From: JAVBSN01 sp031556525
GTDB taxonomy: Bacteria > Bacillota > Clostridia > Lachnospirales > Lachnospiraceae
DNA: 33,187 nt
Reading direction: 5' to 3'
Assembly (NCBI GenBank): GCA_031556525.1
Contig: JAVBSS010000032.1
Span: 1 to 33,187, forward strand
Part shown: positions 1 through 6,617 of the stretch, piece by piece
How the letters are laid out: the number at the start of each line of letters is the position of its first letter
Numbering within the stretch: the first letter of the stretch is position 1
Made by a program: the position numbers and the translations under genes
The notes under the pieces: generated by a model
Told to the model about the DNA's origin: nothing
What the model saw: only the letters and a program-made list of their open reading frames with translations
Database searches by the model: none

Positions 1-1
1 A

Positions 2-271
2 GATTTGAGATACCAGCTTAATGAATTCTTGAAGGATTTTGGGCATTGTGGTTATAGTGTACGTCCAACTGAACGTAATAAAGGATATGCTACAGAAATG
101 TTAACTTGTATTTGCTCAAAAGCAAAAGCTTATGGAATAAAGCAATTGCAACTTGCAGTAGAAAAAGATAACTTACCATCAATAAGAACAATATTAAAAA
201 ACGGTGGTAAGTACCAGCGTAGCTTTTTGTATGAAGATGAAACTGCAGACATATATATTATTGATTTATAG
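2..271 (+). CDS. GNAT family N-acetyltransferase, 3' part only
   Basis: C-terminal part of a GNAT acetyltransferase that transfers an acetyl group from acetyl-CoA to an unknown substrate. The open frame runs in from the left edge, so the N-terminus is outside the window; the TTG at 5 is probably an internal Leu codon. The visible segment GYSVRPTERNKGYATEML matches the acetyl-CoA-binding motif A region of the fold (R/Q-x-x-G-x-A, here RNKGYA), followed by the typical helix and by AVEKDNLPSIRTILKNGG, which resembles the N-x-x-S motif near the CoA end. The family is clear from this motif; the substrate cannot be inferred. Confidence 0.8.
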   Translation, partial: DLRYQLNEFLKDFGHCGYSVRPTERNKGYATEMLTCICSKAKAYGIKQLQLAVEKDNLPSIRTILKNGGKYQRSFLYEDETADIYIIDL

Positions 272-272
272 G

Positions 273-341
273 AGTTTGAATGAAGGCATAAATCTTCTTG
301 AAAACGAATTAAACGAACTGGTTACAGATATATTAGAGTAA
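273..341 (+). other. short open stretch, possible gene fragment
   Basis: Between the acetyltransferase and the transporter there is a 22-codon in-frame stretch ending in TAA at 339-341. It reads as a charged amphipathic helix (…INLLENELNELVTDILE). There is no good start: the TTG at 276 sits too close to the AGGAG at 270-274. It may be the tail of a decayed gene or chance. No function is proposed. Confidence 0.2.
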
Positions 342-378
342 AGTGAAAAAGTAAGAATGAAAGATTAGTGGTGTTATT

Positions 379-1239
379 ATGTGGATATTATTTGCCTTTA
401 CTTCTGCATTTTTTGCAGGAATTACATCAATACTTGCAAAATGTGGAATTAAGAAAACAGACTCTGATATAGCCATGGCGTTCAGAACAATTGTTGTACT
501 AATATTTTCATGGATAATGGTTTTTATAACAGGTTCATGGAAAGATATTGGCATGATTGAGCCTAAGACTTGGGTATTCTTAATACTATCAGGTCTGGCA
601 ACAGGAGCTTCGTGGTTATGTTATTTTAGAGCTTTGCAGGTTGGCAATATAAATAAGGTAGTAGCAGTTGATAAAAGTAGTGTTGTATTAACTATGGTAC
701 TTGCCATAGTGTTTTTAAAAGAAGATATAACGCTGATAAAAGGGATTGCAATTATTTTAATTGGACTAGGAACATATTTGATGATTGGGAAAAGTAGCAA
801 GGAGCAAAGGTCTGCTAAGAAATCTACATGGATTATCTATGCTGTACTATCAGCAGTATTTGCTAGTTTAACAACTATATTAGGTAAGATAGGAATTACT
901 CATATAGAATCAAATCTGGGAACAGCTATACGAACTTTTGTAGTGCTTATAATGGCATGGATATTAGTAATCGCCAGTGGCAAAAAAAGTTTAGTAGGTA
1001 GTGTTCCCAAATTAGAAATAATATTTATATGTTTATCAGGAGTAGCAACAGGAGCCTCATGGCTTAGTTACTACAAGGCACTTCAAGATGGATATGCTAG
1101 TGTAGTTGTGCCTATTGATAAACTAAGTATTTTAGTGACTGTAGCATTTTCATATATAGTATTCAAAGAAAAACTTTCTAAGAAGGCTATACTAGGATTA
1201 ATATGTATAGTAGGTGGCACATTAATAATGATTATCTAG
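379..1239 (+). CDS. EamA/DMT-superfamily membrane transporter
   Basis: Predicted inner-membrane permease of the drug/metabolite transporter superfamily, 286 aa, the usual length for a two-EamA-domain protein with about ten membrane helices. The internal duplication is plain: RTIVVLIFSWIMV then LSGLATGASWLCYFRALQ in the first half match RTFVVLIMAWILV then LSGVATGASWLSYYKALQ in the second. Each half ends in a hydrophobic helix followed by FLKE or FKEK. ATG 379 begins directly with the first helix; the ribosome site is weak. It overlaps the convergent slipin gene by 8 bases. The transported compound is unknown. Confidence 0.9.
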   Translation: MWILFAFTSAFFAGITSILAKCGIKKTDSDIAMAFRTIVVLIFSWIMVFITGSWKDIGMIEPKTWVFLILSGLATGASWLCYFRALQVGNINKVVAVDKSSVVLTMVLAIVFLKEDITLIKGIAIILIGLGTYLMIGKSSKEQRSAKKSTWIIYAVLSAVFASLTTILGKIGITHIESNLGTAIRTFVVLIMAWILVIASGKKSLVGSVPKLEIIFICLSGVATGASWLSYYKALQDGYASVVVPIDKLSILVTVAFSYIVFKEKLSKKAILGLICIVGGTLIMII

Positions 1240-2332
1240 CACCTAACAAATCATTTAACTGACCTATTAGATTAGAGTTACCTGACAATGATACGCTACC
1301 TACTTGCTTACAGATTTTCTCCATATACTCTAACTCTTTCAACTTGTAGAGAGTTTTATTCTCATCCATAAGTCTAGCAGTATTAAGTAAAGAACGAGTT
1401 GAAGCAACTTCCTCTCTTCTTGATATTACATTTGCTTGAGCAGTTTTCTCTGCTACTAATACAGTATTCATTATATCTTTTATCTCACCTGGTAAGACTA
1501 TGTCTTTGATGCCAGCTGATGTAAATGATACAAAATATGTAGAAGCATTTTCACAAAGTTTCTTATATATATCTTCGGAGATCGTAGTCTTTTGCTCTAA
1601 GATTTCATCTAAGCGATAGTTTCCAACCAACTCTCTGATTGCTAATTGGCAATAAGAATATAATTGATTATCCAAGTTGTTTATCTTGGATACTATGCCA
1701 GATGCATCAGTTATCTCATAAGAGCAAGATACATTGAGACGTATACCTATTTTATCAGCAGTTAAGATTTCTTGACCTATGATATTTAACTCTTTTAACT
1801 TCATATCAACTACCTTGCATGAGATATCTCTATTATAATTCCAGAAAGTATATGTACCAGTTGATAATTCTTTCTCTAATTTATGATCTAAATATAATAG
1901 ACCAACTTCACCCTCATTTATACAAAGCTTTGTATAAAATCTTGATGGTACAAATGATAAAGTATGTTTTGTTACCTCTTCTGACATTTCAAGATCGTTC
2001 ATTGATATTAAAGTATAAGTTACAGTTTCGAACACATTCCAGAAAACATATTCAGATTTATCCAAGCAAGCTTTCAAAGAACCATTAACATATAGTAAGC
2101 CTAAGTAACCATCAGGTACTTGTATTCTTACGGTGTTTTTCTTAAATAATTCGTCTGTTGCTAATATGTCATATGGAAGTGATTTGTAGTTAACAGATCC
2201 TTGCATTTCTTCTATGCATATTTTATAGCCAAAGCCCATTGGAAAATAGTATTTTCCAGCTCCTACTACTTTTATGAACTTGCCATTTTTAAGTACAAAT
2301 GCGCATTGATTAGCGCCTACATAATATTTCAT
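1232..2332 (-). CDS. SPFH/slipin-family protein with three N-terminal repeats
   Basis: SPFH (band-7/slipin) protein, 366 aa. Residues about 4-43, 66-113 and 131-178 are three related beta-rich modules of the pattern G-x-x-(G/A)-x-(L/V)-(Y/L)-x-(N/D)-G/H-x-L…G-x-Y-x-F-W-N. The SPFH core follows at about 170-300, including RELVGNYRLDEIL. A helical tail (VAEKTAQANVISRREEVAST) resembles the oligomerising coiled coil of the family. Unlike classic stomatins there is no N-terminal membrane helix, so it is probably soluble or peripheral. A strong GAGGAGG ribosome site sits just upstream of the start. It lies downstream of rtcB on the same strand, with the structured RNA between. Slipin genes are known companions of RtcB in bacterial RNA-repair operons. 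Its molecular role is not known; scaffolding of a membrane or RNA-repair complex is inference. Confidence 0.85.
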   Translation of the reverse strand: MKYYVGANQCAFVLKNGKFIKVVGAGKYYFPMGFGYKICIEEMQGSVNYKSLPYDILATDELFKKNTVRIQVPDGYLGLLYVNGSLKACLDKSEYVFWNVFETVTYTLISMNDLEMSEEVTKHTLSFVPSRFYTKLCINEGEVGLLYLDHKLEKELSTGTYTFWNYNRDISCKVVDMKLKELNIIGQEILTADKIGIRLNVSCSYEITDASGIVSKINNLDNQLYSYCQLAIRELVGNYRLDEILEQKTTISEDIYKKLCENASTYFVSFTSAGIKDIVLPGEIKDIMNTVLVAEKTAQANVISRREEVASTRSLLNTARLMDENKTLYKLKELEYMEKICKQVGSVSLSGNSNLIGQLNDLLGAR

Positions 2333-2515
2333 TATAAATTCCTCCTCTATAATTTGAATTTAATTAATTGTTTTTGTAATTTTCTTATCCGCCCTAATAT
2401 AAATGCGGAATCCTTTTTTAGTAAAGGAAGTGTAGATGGATTGATAAACCAAATTCATTACATTCCGATACGGTATCCAAAAGATTTCAAGCTTTATACT
2501 AGGGTTACAGATAAG

Positions 2516-2604
2516 GTAGCACCATATACACTAAGTTCGAAAAAACCGAACTAAGTGTATAGGTGTACATTCATACTAGGTTCGAAAAAACCGAACTAAG
2601 TATT
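2516..2604 (-). repeat. two tandem hairpins with the same U-rich loop
   Basis: On the plus strand, 2526-2558 and 2573-2604 are imperfect palindromes that share a 22-base core running from TTCGAAAAAACCGAA into CTAAGTA. In the leftward transcript each folds as a 12-13 bp stem with one A·A-type mismatch and a loop containing UUUUUU. Stem differences between copies keep pairing through a G·U wobble. The flanks carry TAGCACC on both outer sides and one GGTG between them, so the central GGTG can pair with either side; pairing with the 2519-2524 side lengthens the first hairpin to about 22 bp. Confidence 0.65.
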
Positions 2605-2668
2605 CATAGCACCCTAAGGCTTTTGGAGTTGAAATCGCTCAACTTTTTCATACACGTGACAGGTGTAT

Positions 2669-2734
2669 AACATTCGCTTACCACTTGCGTATCGATTCTT
2701 CAATCGAGGAGGATTCGAACCTCCGAATAATGTT
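2669..2734 (-). ncRNA. permuted tRNA-like core, Y RNA (YrlA)-like
   Basis: Read on the minus strand the parts of a tRNA appear in permuted order. AACATT (2734-2729) is the 3' strand of an anticodon-type stem. A 4-base variable stretch (2728-2725) follows. Next is a perfect T-arm with stem GGAGG, loop TTCGAAT and stem CCTCC (2724-2708). An acceptor-type hairpin closed on itself follows, TCGATT-GAAG-AATCGA (2707-2692). Then TA (positions 8-9) and a D-arm CGC-AAGTGGTAA-GCG with the GG of positions 18-19 (2689-2675). Finally AATGTT (2674-2669) pairs perfectly with the first segment. Bacterial Y RNAs of the YrlA type carry a tRNA-mimicking module of this kind, and in Salmonella yrlA genes lie beside rtcBA. 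No CCA end or free acceptor end is present, so this is not a working tRNA. No Rsr/Ro60 gene is in the window. Confidence 0.7.
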
Positions 2735-2910
2735 GTTTATTCATGTTGATTTTGAGCCAACATCGAGTCTACTTAACTCGTGATTTTTAATTACGGTATA
2801 CCTATAGATATAATCTAAGGCACCACACAGCAGTGAATAGTTCACAATACTGAAGTATAGTAATTTAAAAATCTATATACCAACCGGTACTTAATACCGG
2901 ATATGGACAT

Positions 2911-4152
2911 TTATCCTTTTACAACGCCTACTGTTTTTAACTTAAGGATAGGAGTAACCAAATCTTGCTGATTATCCATAACCGTATCAATATCCTTGTA
3001 GGCAAAACGACATTCCTCTGGAACATCTTTTTTCTTATGTTTACCAAGAACAACACCTTGTTCTCTTAGGTCTAAGATAACCTCTTCTACAGAAAAAGCA
3101 CTCATTGCACCTTTTCTTGAATATGCTCTACCAGCACCATGTGAAGAAGAATCAAAAGATTCAGGATTACCCTTACCTTCTACAATATAGCTGTAAGAAC
3201 CCATTGCTCCAGGGATAATGGCAATTTCACCATCGCGAACCCTAGTTGCACCTTTTCTATGAACCCATACATTTGCATCATAGTGGTTCTCAAGAGAAGC
3301 ATAATTGTGATGACAGTTAATAGAAGGTTCAAAATCAACATTAAGGTTAGTGTGTTTTTCTAGATAGCTTGCAACAATGTCACAAGTTCTCTTCATCATG
3401 CTCTCTCTGTTTTCATAAGCATAAGCAAGAGAAAGGTTCATCCAGTTAATATAATCTCTACCTGCTTTAGTATCTACTGGTAGAAATGCAAGTCTATATT
3501 CATCAGGAACACTAGAATACCATTTATTATTTAATTCCCTTGCAGCTTTGTGAAAATAATCACATACCTCTTTACCAAAGTGACGAGAACCTGAGTGAAT
3601 CATAATTCCTAAGTAACCCTCGTTATCTTCTTGCAATTCTATAAAGTGATTACCACCACCTAATGTACCTACTTGGTAATAACCATCTTCAATTAATGGA
3701 TGTAAATCAGGATTATTCTTATATTTATTCCATTCCTCCTTAGCAGTATCAAGTGCTAGGCAAGGTTGAGGTGTTTTATATCGATTAAAACCTACAGGAA
3801 TATTTCTTAAAATATCTCCAATAATTGCTTGAATCAAAGAACCATTTCCAGTTTCAATGTCTTTAATATCTTCAATCTTAATATTAGTACGAGTAAATAT
3901 CATACCGCAGCCAATATCAACACCAACTGCATTTGGGATAATAACATCTTTAGTGGCAATAACACCACCAATGGGCATTCCCATTCCGGTATGAGTATCT
4001 GGCATTAAACTAACCCATTTATGTATAAATGGTAAGTTGGCAAGGTGATATGCTTGCTCTAGACAACTATCCTCAATATCCCCTATTTCATTTAGCCACA
4101 CCTTAATTGGGTATTTAGTATTTTCATTGCAAATCACAAACATTTTCTTCAC
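2911..4152 (-). CDS. rtcB: RtcB RNA ligase
   Basis: GTP-dependent RNA ligase that joins 2',3'-cyclic phosphate or 3'-phosphate ends to 5'-OH ends, as in RNA repair. At 413 aa it is normal for the bacterial family. Active-site residues are in place: GVDIGCGM (Asp79, Cys82), GGGNHF (His169), HSGSRHFG (His186), CHHNYA (His281/282) and SSHGAGRAYSR (His338, the residue guanylylated in the family; E. coli numbering is 337). These bind the two Mn ions and GMP. No archease gene is visible, which is common for bacterial RtcB. It is the first gene of a leftward unit rtcB, structured RNA, slipin, and it diverges from two WYL genes across an inverted repeat at 4183-4222. Identification is secure; the natural RNA substrate is not known. 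Confidence 0.96.
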   Translation of the reverse strand: MKKMFVICNENTKYPIKVWLNEIGDIEDSCLEQAYHLANLPFIHKWVSLMPDTHTGMGMPIGGVIATKDVIIPNAVGVDIGCGMIFTRTNIKIEDIKDIETGNGSLIQAIIGDILRNIPVGFNRYKTPQPCLALDTAKEEWNKYKNNPDLHPLIEDGYYQVGTLGGGNHFIELQEDNEGYLGIMIHSGSRHFGKEVCDYFHKAARELNNKWYSSVPDEYRLAFLPVDTKAGRDYINWMNLSLAYAYENRESMMKRTCDIVASYLEKHTNLNVDFEPSINCHHNYASLENHYDANVWVHRKGATRVRDGEIAIIPGAMGSYSYIVEGKGNPESFDSSSHGAGRAYSRKGAMSAFSVEEVILDLREQGVVLGKHKKKDVPEECRFAYKDIDTVMDNQQDLVTPILKLKTVGVVKG

Positions 4153-4182
4153 CCTTTCCTTAATTAATTGTTTTGTTGCTGT

Positions 4183-4222
4183 GTAATCGTAATATATGTT
4201 AAAATCGATATATTATGATTAC
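4183..4222. promoter_or_regulatory. 40-bp inverted repeat, likely operator between rtcB and WYL genes
   Basis: Two 15-base arms (4183-4197 and 4208-4222, GTAATCGTAATATAT against its complement) match at 14 of 15 positions around a 10-base centre. It lies 30 bases upstream of the rtcB start and 90 bases before the first WYL gene. TATAAT boxes for the rightward genes occur at 4251-4256 and 4261-4266. The position fits an operator controlling both directions. WYL proteins are frequent DNA-binding regulators, so one or both WYL products may bind here (inference). Confidence 0.6.
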
Positions 4223-4312
4223 CATTTATTTGCTGTGCTTTACTGAAACTTATAATAGAATATAATGGTAAATATATCATTTAAAAAAAGTTGCGAGGAT
4301 AGGAGGGAGAGC

Positions 4313-5557
4313 ATGTCTGAATTTAATGAGTTAATAAAAAGCTTTGGAAAAAGTAGAAACTATGTGAGAGACTTTTTTGTATATGGATTTAAATCTAGGG
4401 AAGATTTCTCCCATAAGAGTGCTCGAACTTATGATAATGAGAGAAGAAGGATTGAGAGTTGGTTGTCAGAATATATTCAAAGTGACTATACCAAATCAGT
4501 TAAGAAGATATCCCTAGCAATTGATAGTAATCAATTAGACACTAACCCGTTATATAGAGTGTGGAAATCTAAGAGTTTTACTGCAAACGATATTATGCTT
4601 CATTTCTTTATATTAGATATACTTAATGATAATGAAGATATAAATGCTGAAAGTGTTACAGACTTAATCGGAGAAAAGGCAGAGGTTGTATTCGATACAC
4701 AACTAGTTAGAAAGAAATTAAATGAATATAGCAAAGAAGGAATAATATTAAAGAAGAAAATAGGAAAAGAAATAGTATATAGAATTAATAATATAGAAGA
4801 AATAGAATCGTCTATGATGGATGCAATAAGTCTATATCAATTATGGGCACCACTCGGAATAGTAGGAAGTACATTGCTAGATAGATATAGCGTGAAAAAT
4901 AATATCTTCCGTGTAAAACATGGATTTTTTGTACATACCTTAGAAGATGAAGTTTTAACAGATATATTGCTTGCTATGAAAGAAGAAAAAGAAATTGAGA
5001 TAGAGAATAGAAGTACAGGTGGAAATCGTACTTGGTATAAGAAAAGTATTCCTCTTAAAATAATGGTAAGTACAAGAACAGGAAGAAGGTATGTATGTAC
5101 ATATAATAGTAGAACCAGAAGATATATGTGCATTAGATTGGATTATATTCAATCAATAAGTTTAGGAGATAAGGTTGAAAATTATGCTGACATGAGGGCG
5201 AGGGCAGAAAATAATTTTGCCAAAGCATGGGGTGTTTCATTTGGAGAAAATAGAAAAAGAGAGCCTGACTATATAAAACTAGTGCTCTATGTAAATGAAG
5301 AAACAGAACAATATATACTACATAGATTAGAAACTGAAATGCGTGGTGGAAGTATTACTAGACTAGGAGATAATACATATTGCTATGAAGTAGAATTGTT
5401 TGATGGAACAGAGATGATGCCGTGGATTCGTTCATTTATAGGAAGAATTATTTCTATAGAATCTAATAATGAACATATTGAACGTACTTTGAATAATGAT
5501 TTACAATACATGTACCAAATGTATGATTTAGATGATGAAAGTCTGGATAAAACATAA
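4313..5557 (+). CDS. WYL-domain protein, probable transcriptional regulator
   Basis: 414-aa protein with a WYL-type ligand-sensing domain, seen in IPLKIMVSTRTGRRYVCTYN followed by RRYMCIRLDYIQSI (a WYL domain whose hallmark residues are altered). A C-terminal extension ending in WIRSFIGRIISIES resembles the WCX domain. The N-terminal half contains probable winged-helix segments (DIMLHFFILDIL; LVRKKLNEYSKEGIILKKK). An ATG at 4265 is in frame, but the AGGAGGG at 4301-4307 places the start at 4313. It is followed 88 bases later by a second WYL gene and diverges from rtcB. WYL proteins in such settings usually sense a nucleotide or nucleic-acid ligand and control the neighbouring genes; a role as the RtcB-island regulator is inferred from position. 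Confidence 0.75.
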   Translation: MSEFNELIKSFGKSRNYVRDFFVYGFKSREDFSHKSARTYDNERRRIESWLSEYIQSDYTKSVKKISLAIDSNQLDTNPLYRVWKSKSFTANDIMLHFFILDILNDNEDINAESVTDLIGEKAEVVFDTQLVRKKLNEYSKEGIILKKKIGKEIVYRINNIEEIESSMMDAISLYQLWAPLGIVGSTLLDRYSVKNNIFRVKHGFFVHTLEDEVLTDILLAMKEEKEIEIENRSTGGNRTWYKKSIPLKIMVSTRTGRRYVCTYNSRTRRYMCIRLDYIQSISLGDKVENYADMRARAENNFAKAWGVSFGENRKREPDYIKLVLYVNEETEQYILHRLETEMRGGSITRLGDNTYCYEVELFDGTEMMPWIRSFIGRIISIESNNEHIERTLNNDLQYMYQMYDLDDESLDKT

Positions 5558-5645
5558 GATGGTTCTAACTTAAAATATGTAGATTTTAAAAAATTCAAGA
5601 AAGTTTATAATATTATGTAGTTAAGACAATAAGAAAGGGGATAAT

Positions 5646-6617
5646 ATGGAATTATTTTCAGAGATATATGGTTGCTACTATCAAGTAGTGGGAAGTATTT
5701 TGAATGAAGCAACTAACAAATCTATTACAGTTAAAGATATGGAAAGTGTTATAAGTAAGTCAGGATATGATGAGAGTAACTTTTTTATTATTCCTAAATT
5801 AACTGATGGAGAGTGGAGTCTATTAGATAGTAGTGATGAGGGATATATTTCAAAGGTAGACACTGCGCATGCGTTACCGCTTACAACATTACAGAAAATG
5901 TGGCTGAAATCTTTATTAAGTGATATAAGAATAAGATTATTTTTAAATGATAGTGAAATAGAAAAATGGCAAGAATATTTAATAGATGTAGAACCTTTAT
6001 TTAAGGAAGATGATTTCTATTATTATGATAGGTTTAATGAGAGAGATCCTTATGAAGAGATAGAATATATAGATGTATTTAGACAACTAGTTATAGCAGT
6101 TAAGAATAAGCAATATGTTCATATAGATTTTTGTTCGGGACATGGAGTGGATATACACCGTATGTATATTCCTTGTCGTATTGAATATTCGGTTAAGAAT
6201 GATAAGTTCCGATTACTTGCAGTCTACAAAAGAAAGAATGGCATATATCATTTTGACACTATTAATATAGGAAGAATTAAGACAATACATCCTATGGATC
6301 TATATTGTGATGAAGACATTGATATAAATAGGATTATTACCAACTCCTATTATAAAGAACCATTAGAATTAATTATATATAATAATAGAAATGCCTTAGA
6401 ACGTACTATGTTGCATTTTGCAAACTATGAGAAGAATACATTTAAAATAGATGAAAATACTTATAAGTGTTATATATATTATAGTAAGACTATGGAGACG
6501 GAACTTTTAATAGAAGTATTATCATTTGGACCAATGGTTAAAGTGGTAGGGCCAAATAGGTTTTTAGAGCAACTTAAGGCTAGATTAATAAAGCAAAGGA
6601 GATATGAATATGAATAA
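5646..6617 (+). CDS. second WYL-domain protein
   Basis: 323-aa WYL-family protein. The WYL-like core lies at about 145-225: LVIAVKNKQYVHIDF, then MYIPCRIEYSVKNDKFRLLAVYK and TINIGRIKTI. This gives the strand-x-Y/P-C-R-x-E-Y-S-x-x-x-D-K-F-R-L pattern common in clostridial WYL proteins. A C-terminal WCX-like region ends in LSFGPMVKVVGPNRFLEQL. A clear N-terminal helix-turn-helix is not evident, so it may need the upstream WYL protein as partner. A ribosome site AAAGGGG precedes ATG 5646. Its 3' end overlaps the next gene by 8 bases, so the dehydrogenase may be translated from the same message. Paired WYL genes suggest a hetero-oligomeric regulator (inference). Confidence 0.75.
   Translation: MELFSEIYGCYYQVVGSILNEATNKSITVKDMESVISKSGYDESNFFIIPKLTDGEWSLLDSSDEGYISKVDTAHALPLTTLQKMWLKSLLSDIRIRLFLNDSEIEKWQEYLIDVEPLFKEDDFYYYDRFNERDPYEEIEYIDVFRQLVIAVKNKQYVHIDFCSGHGVDIHRMYIPCRIEYSVKNDKFRLLAVYKRKNGIYHFDTINIGRIKTIHPMDLYCDEDIDINRIITNSYYKEPLELIIYNNRNALERTMLHFANYEKNTFKIDENTYKCYIYYSKTMETELLIEVLSFGPMVKVVGPNRFLEQLKARLIKQRRYEYE

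Larger units (their letters stand above)
2516..2900 (-). ncRNA. large structured RNA region between rtcB and slipin
   Basis: The 577-base spacer has no supportable gene but is packed with hairpins, described here in minus-strand sense from rtcB outward. Stem at 2900-2884 (CCGGTA/TACCGG). An 11-bp long-range helix joins 2881-2871 with 2809-2795, with a 4-base bulge. Hairpins follow at 2780-2764 (CGAGT/ACTCG) and 2763-2743 (7 bp, 7-base loop CUCAAAA). Then comes the tRNA-like core 2734-2669, hairpins 2668-2650 (ATACAC/GTGTAT, loop CUGUCAC) and 2644-2627 (AGTTGA/TCAACT), and two near-identical U-loop hairpins at 2604-2573 and 2558-2526. Bases 2333-2515 show no clear element apart from the slipin ribosome site. 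Strand is set by the tRNA-like core. Whether this is a separate transcript or part of the rtcB-slipin mRNA cannot be seen. Confidence 0.6.

Noticed and set aside
2201..2554. Plus-strand 117-codon open frame over the slipin start
   Set aside because: It overlaps the slipin gene and the structured region antisense, has no ribosome site and reads as low-complexity hydrophobic sequence.
2692..2780. Ordinary class II tRNA (Leu-like, anticodon CAA) on the minus strand
   Set aside because: A CTCAAAA loop, a GAATAA/TTATTC arm and a T-arm follow one another, but no acceptor 5' strand pairs with TCGATTG upstream and there is no CCA or free 3' end. The permuted reading explains more bases.
4265..4312. 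Earlier start for the first WYL gene
   Set aside because: No ribosome site before 4265, while AGGAGGG stands correctly before 4313.
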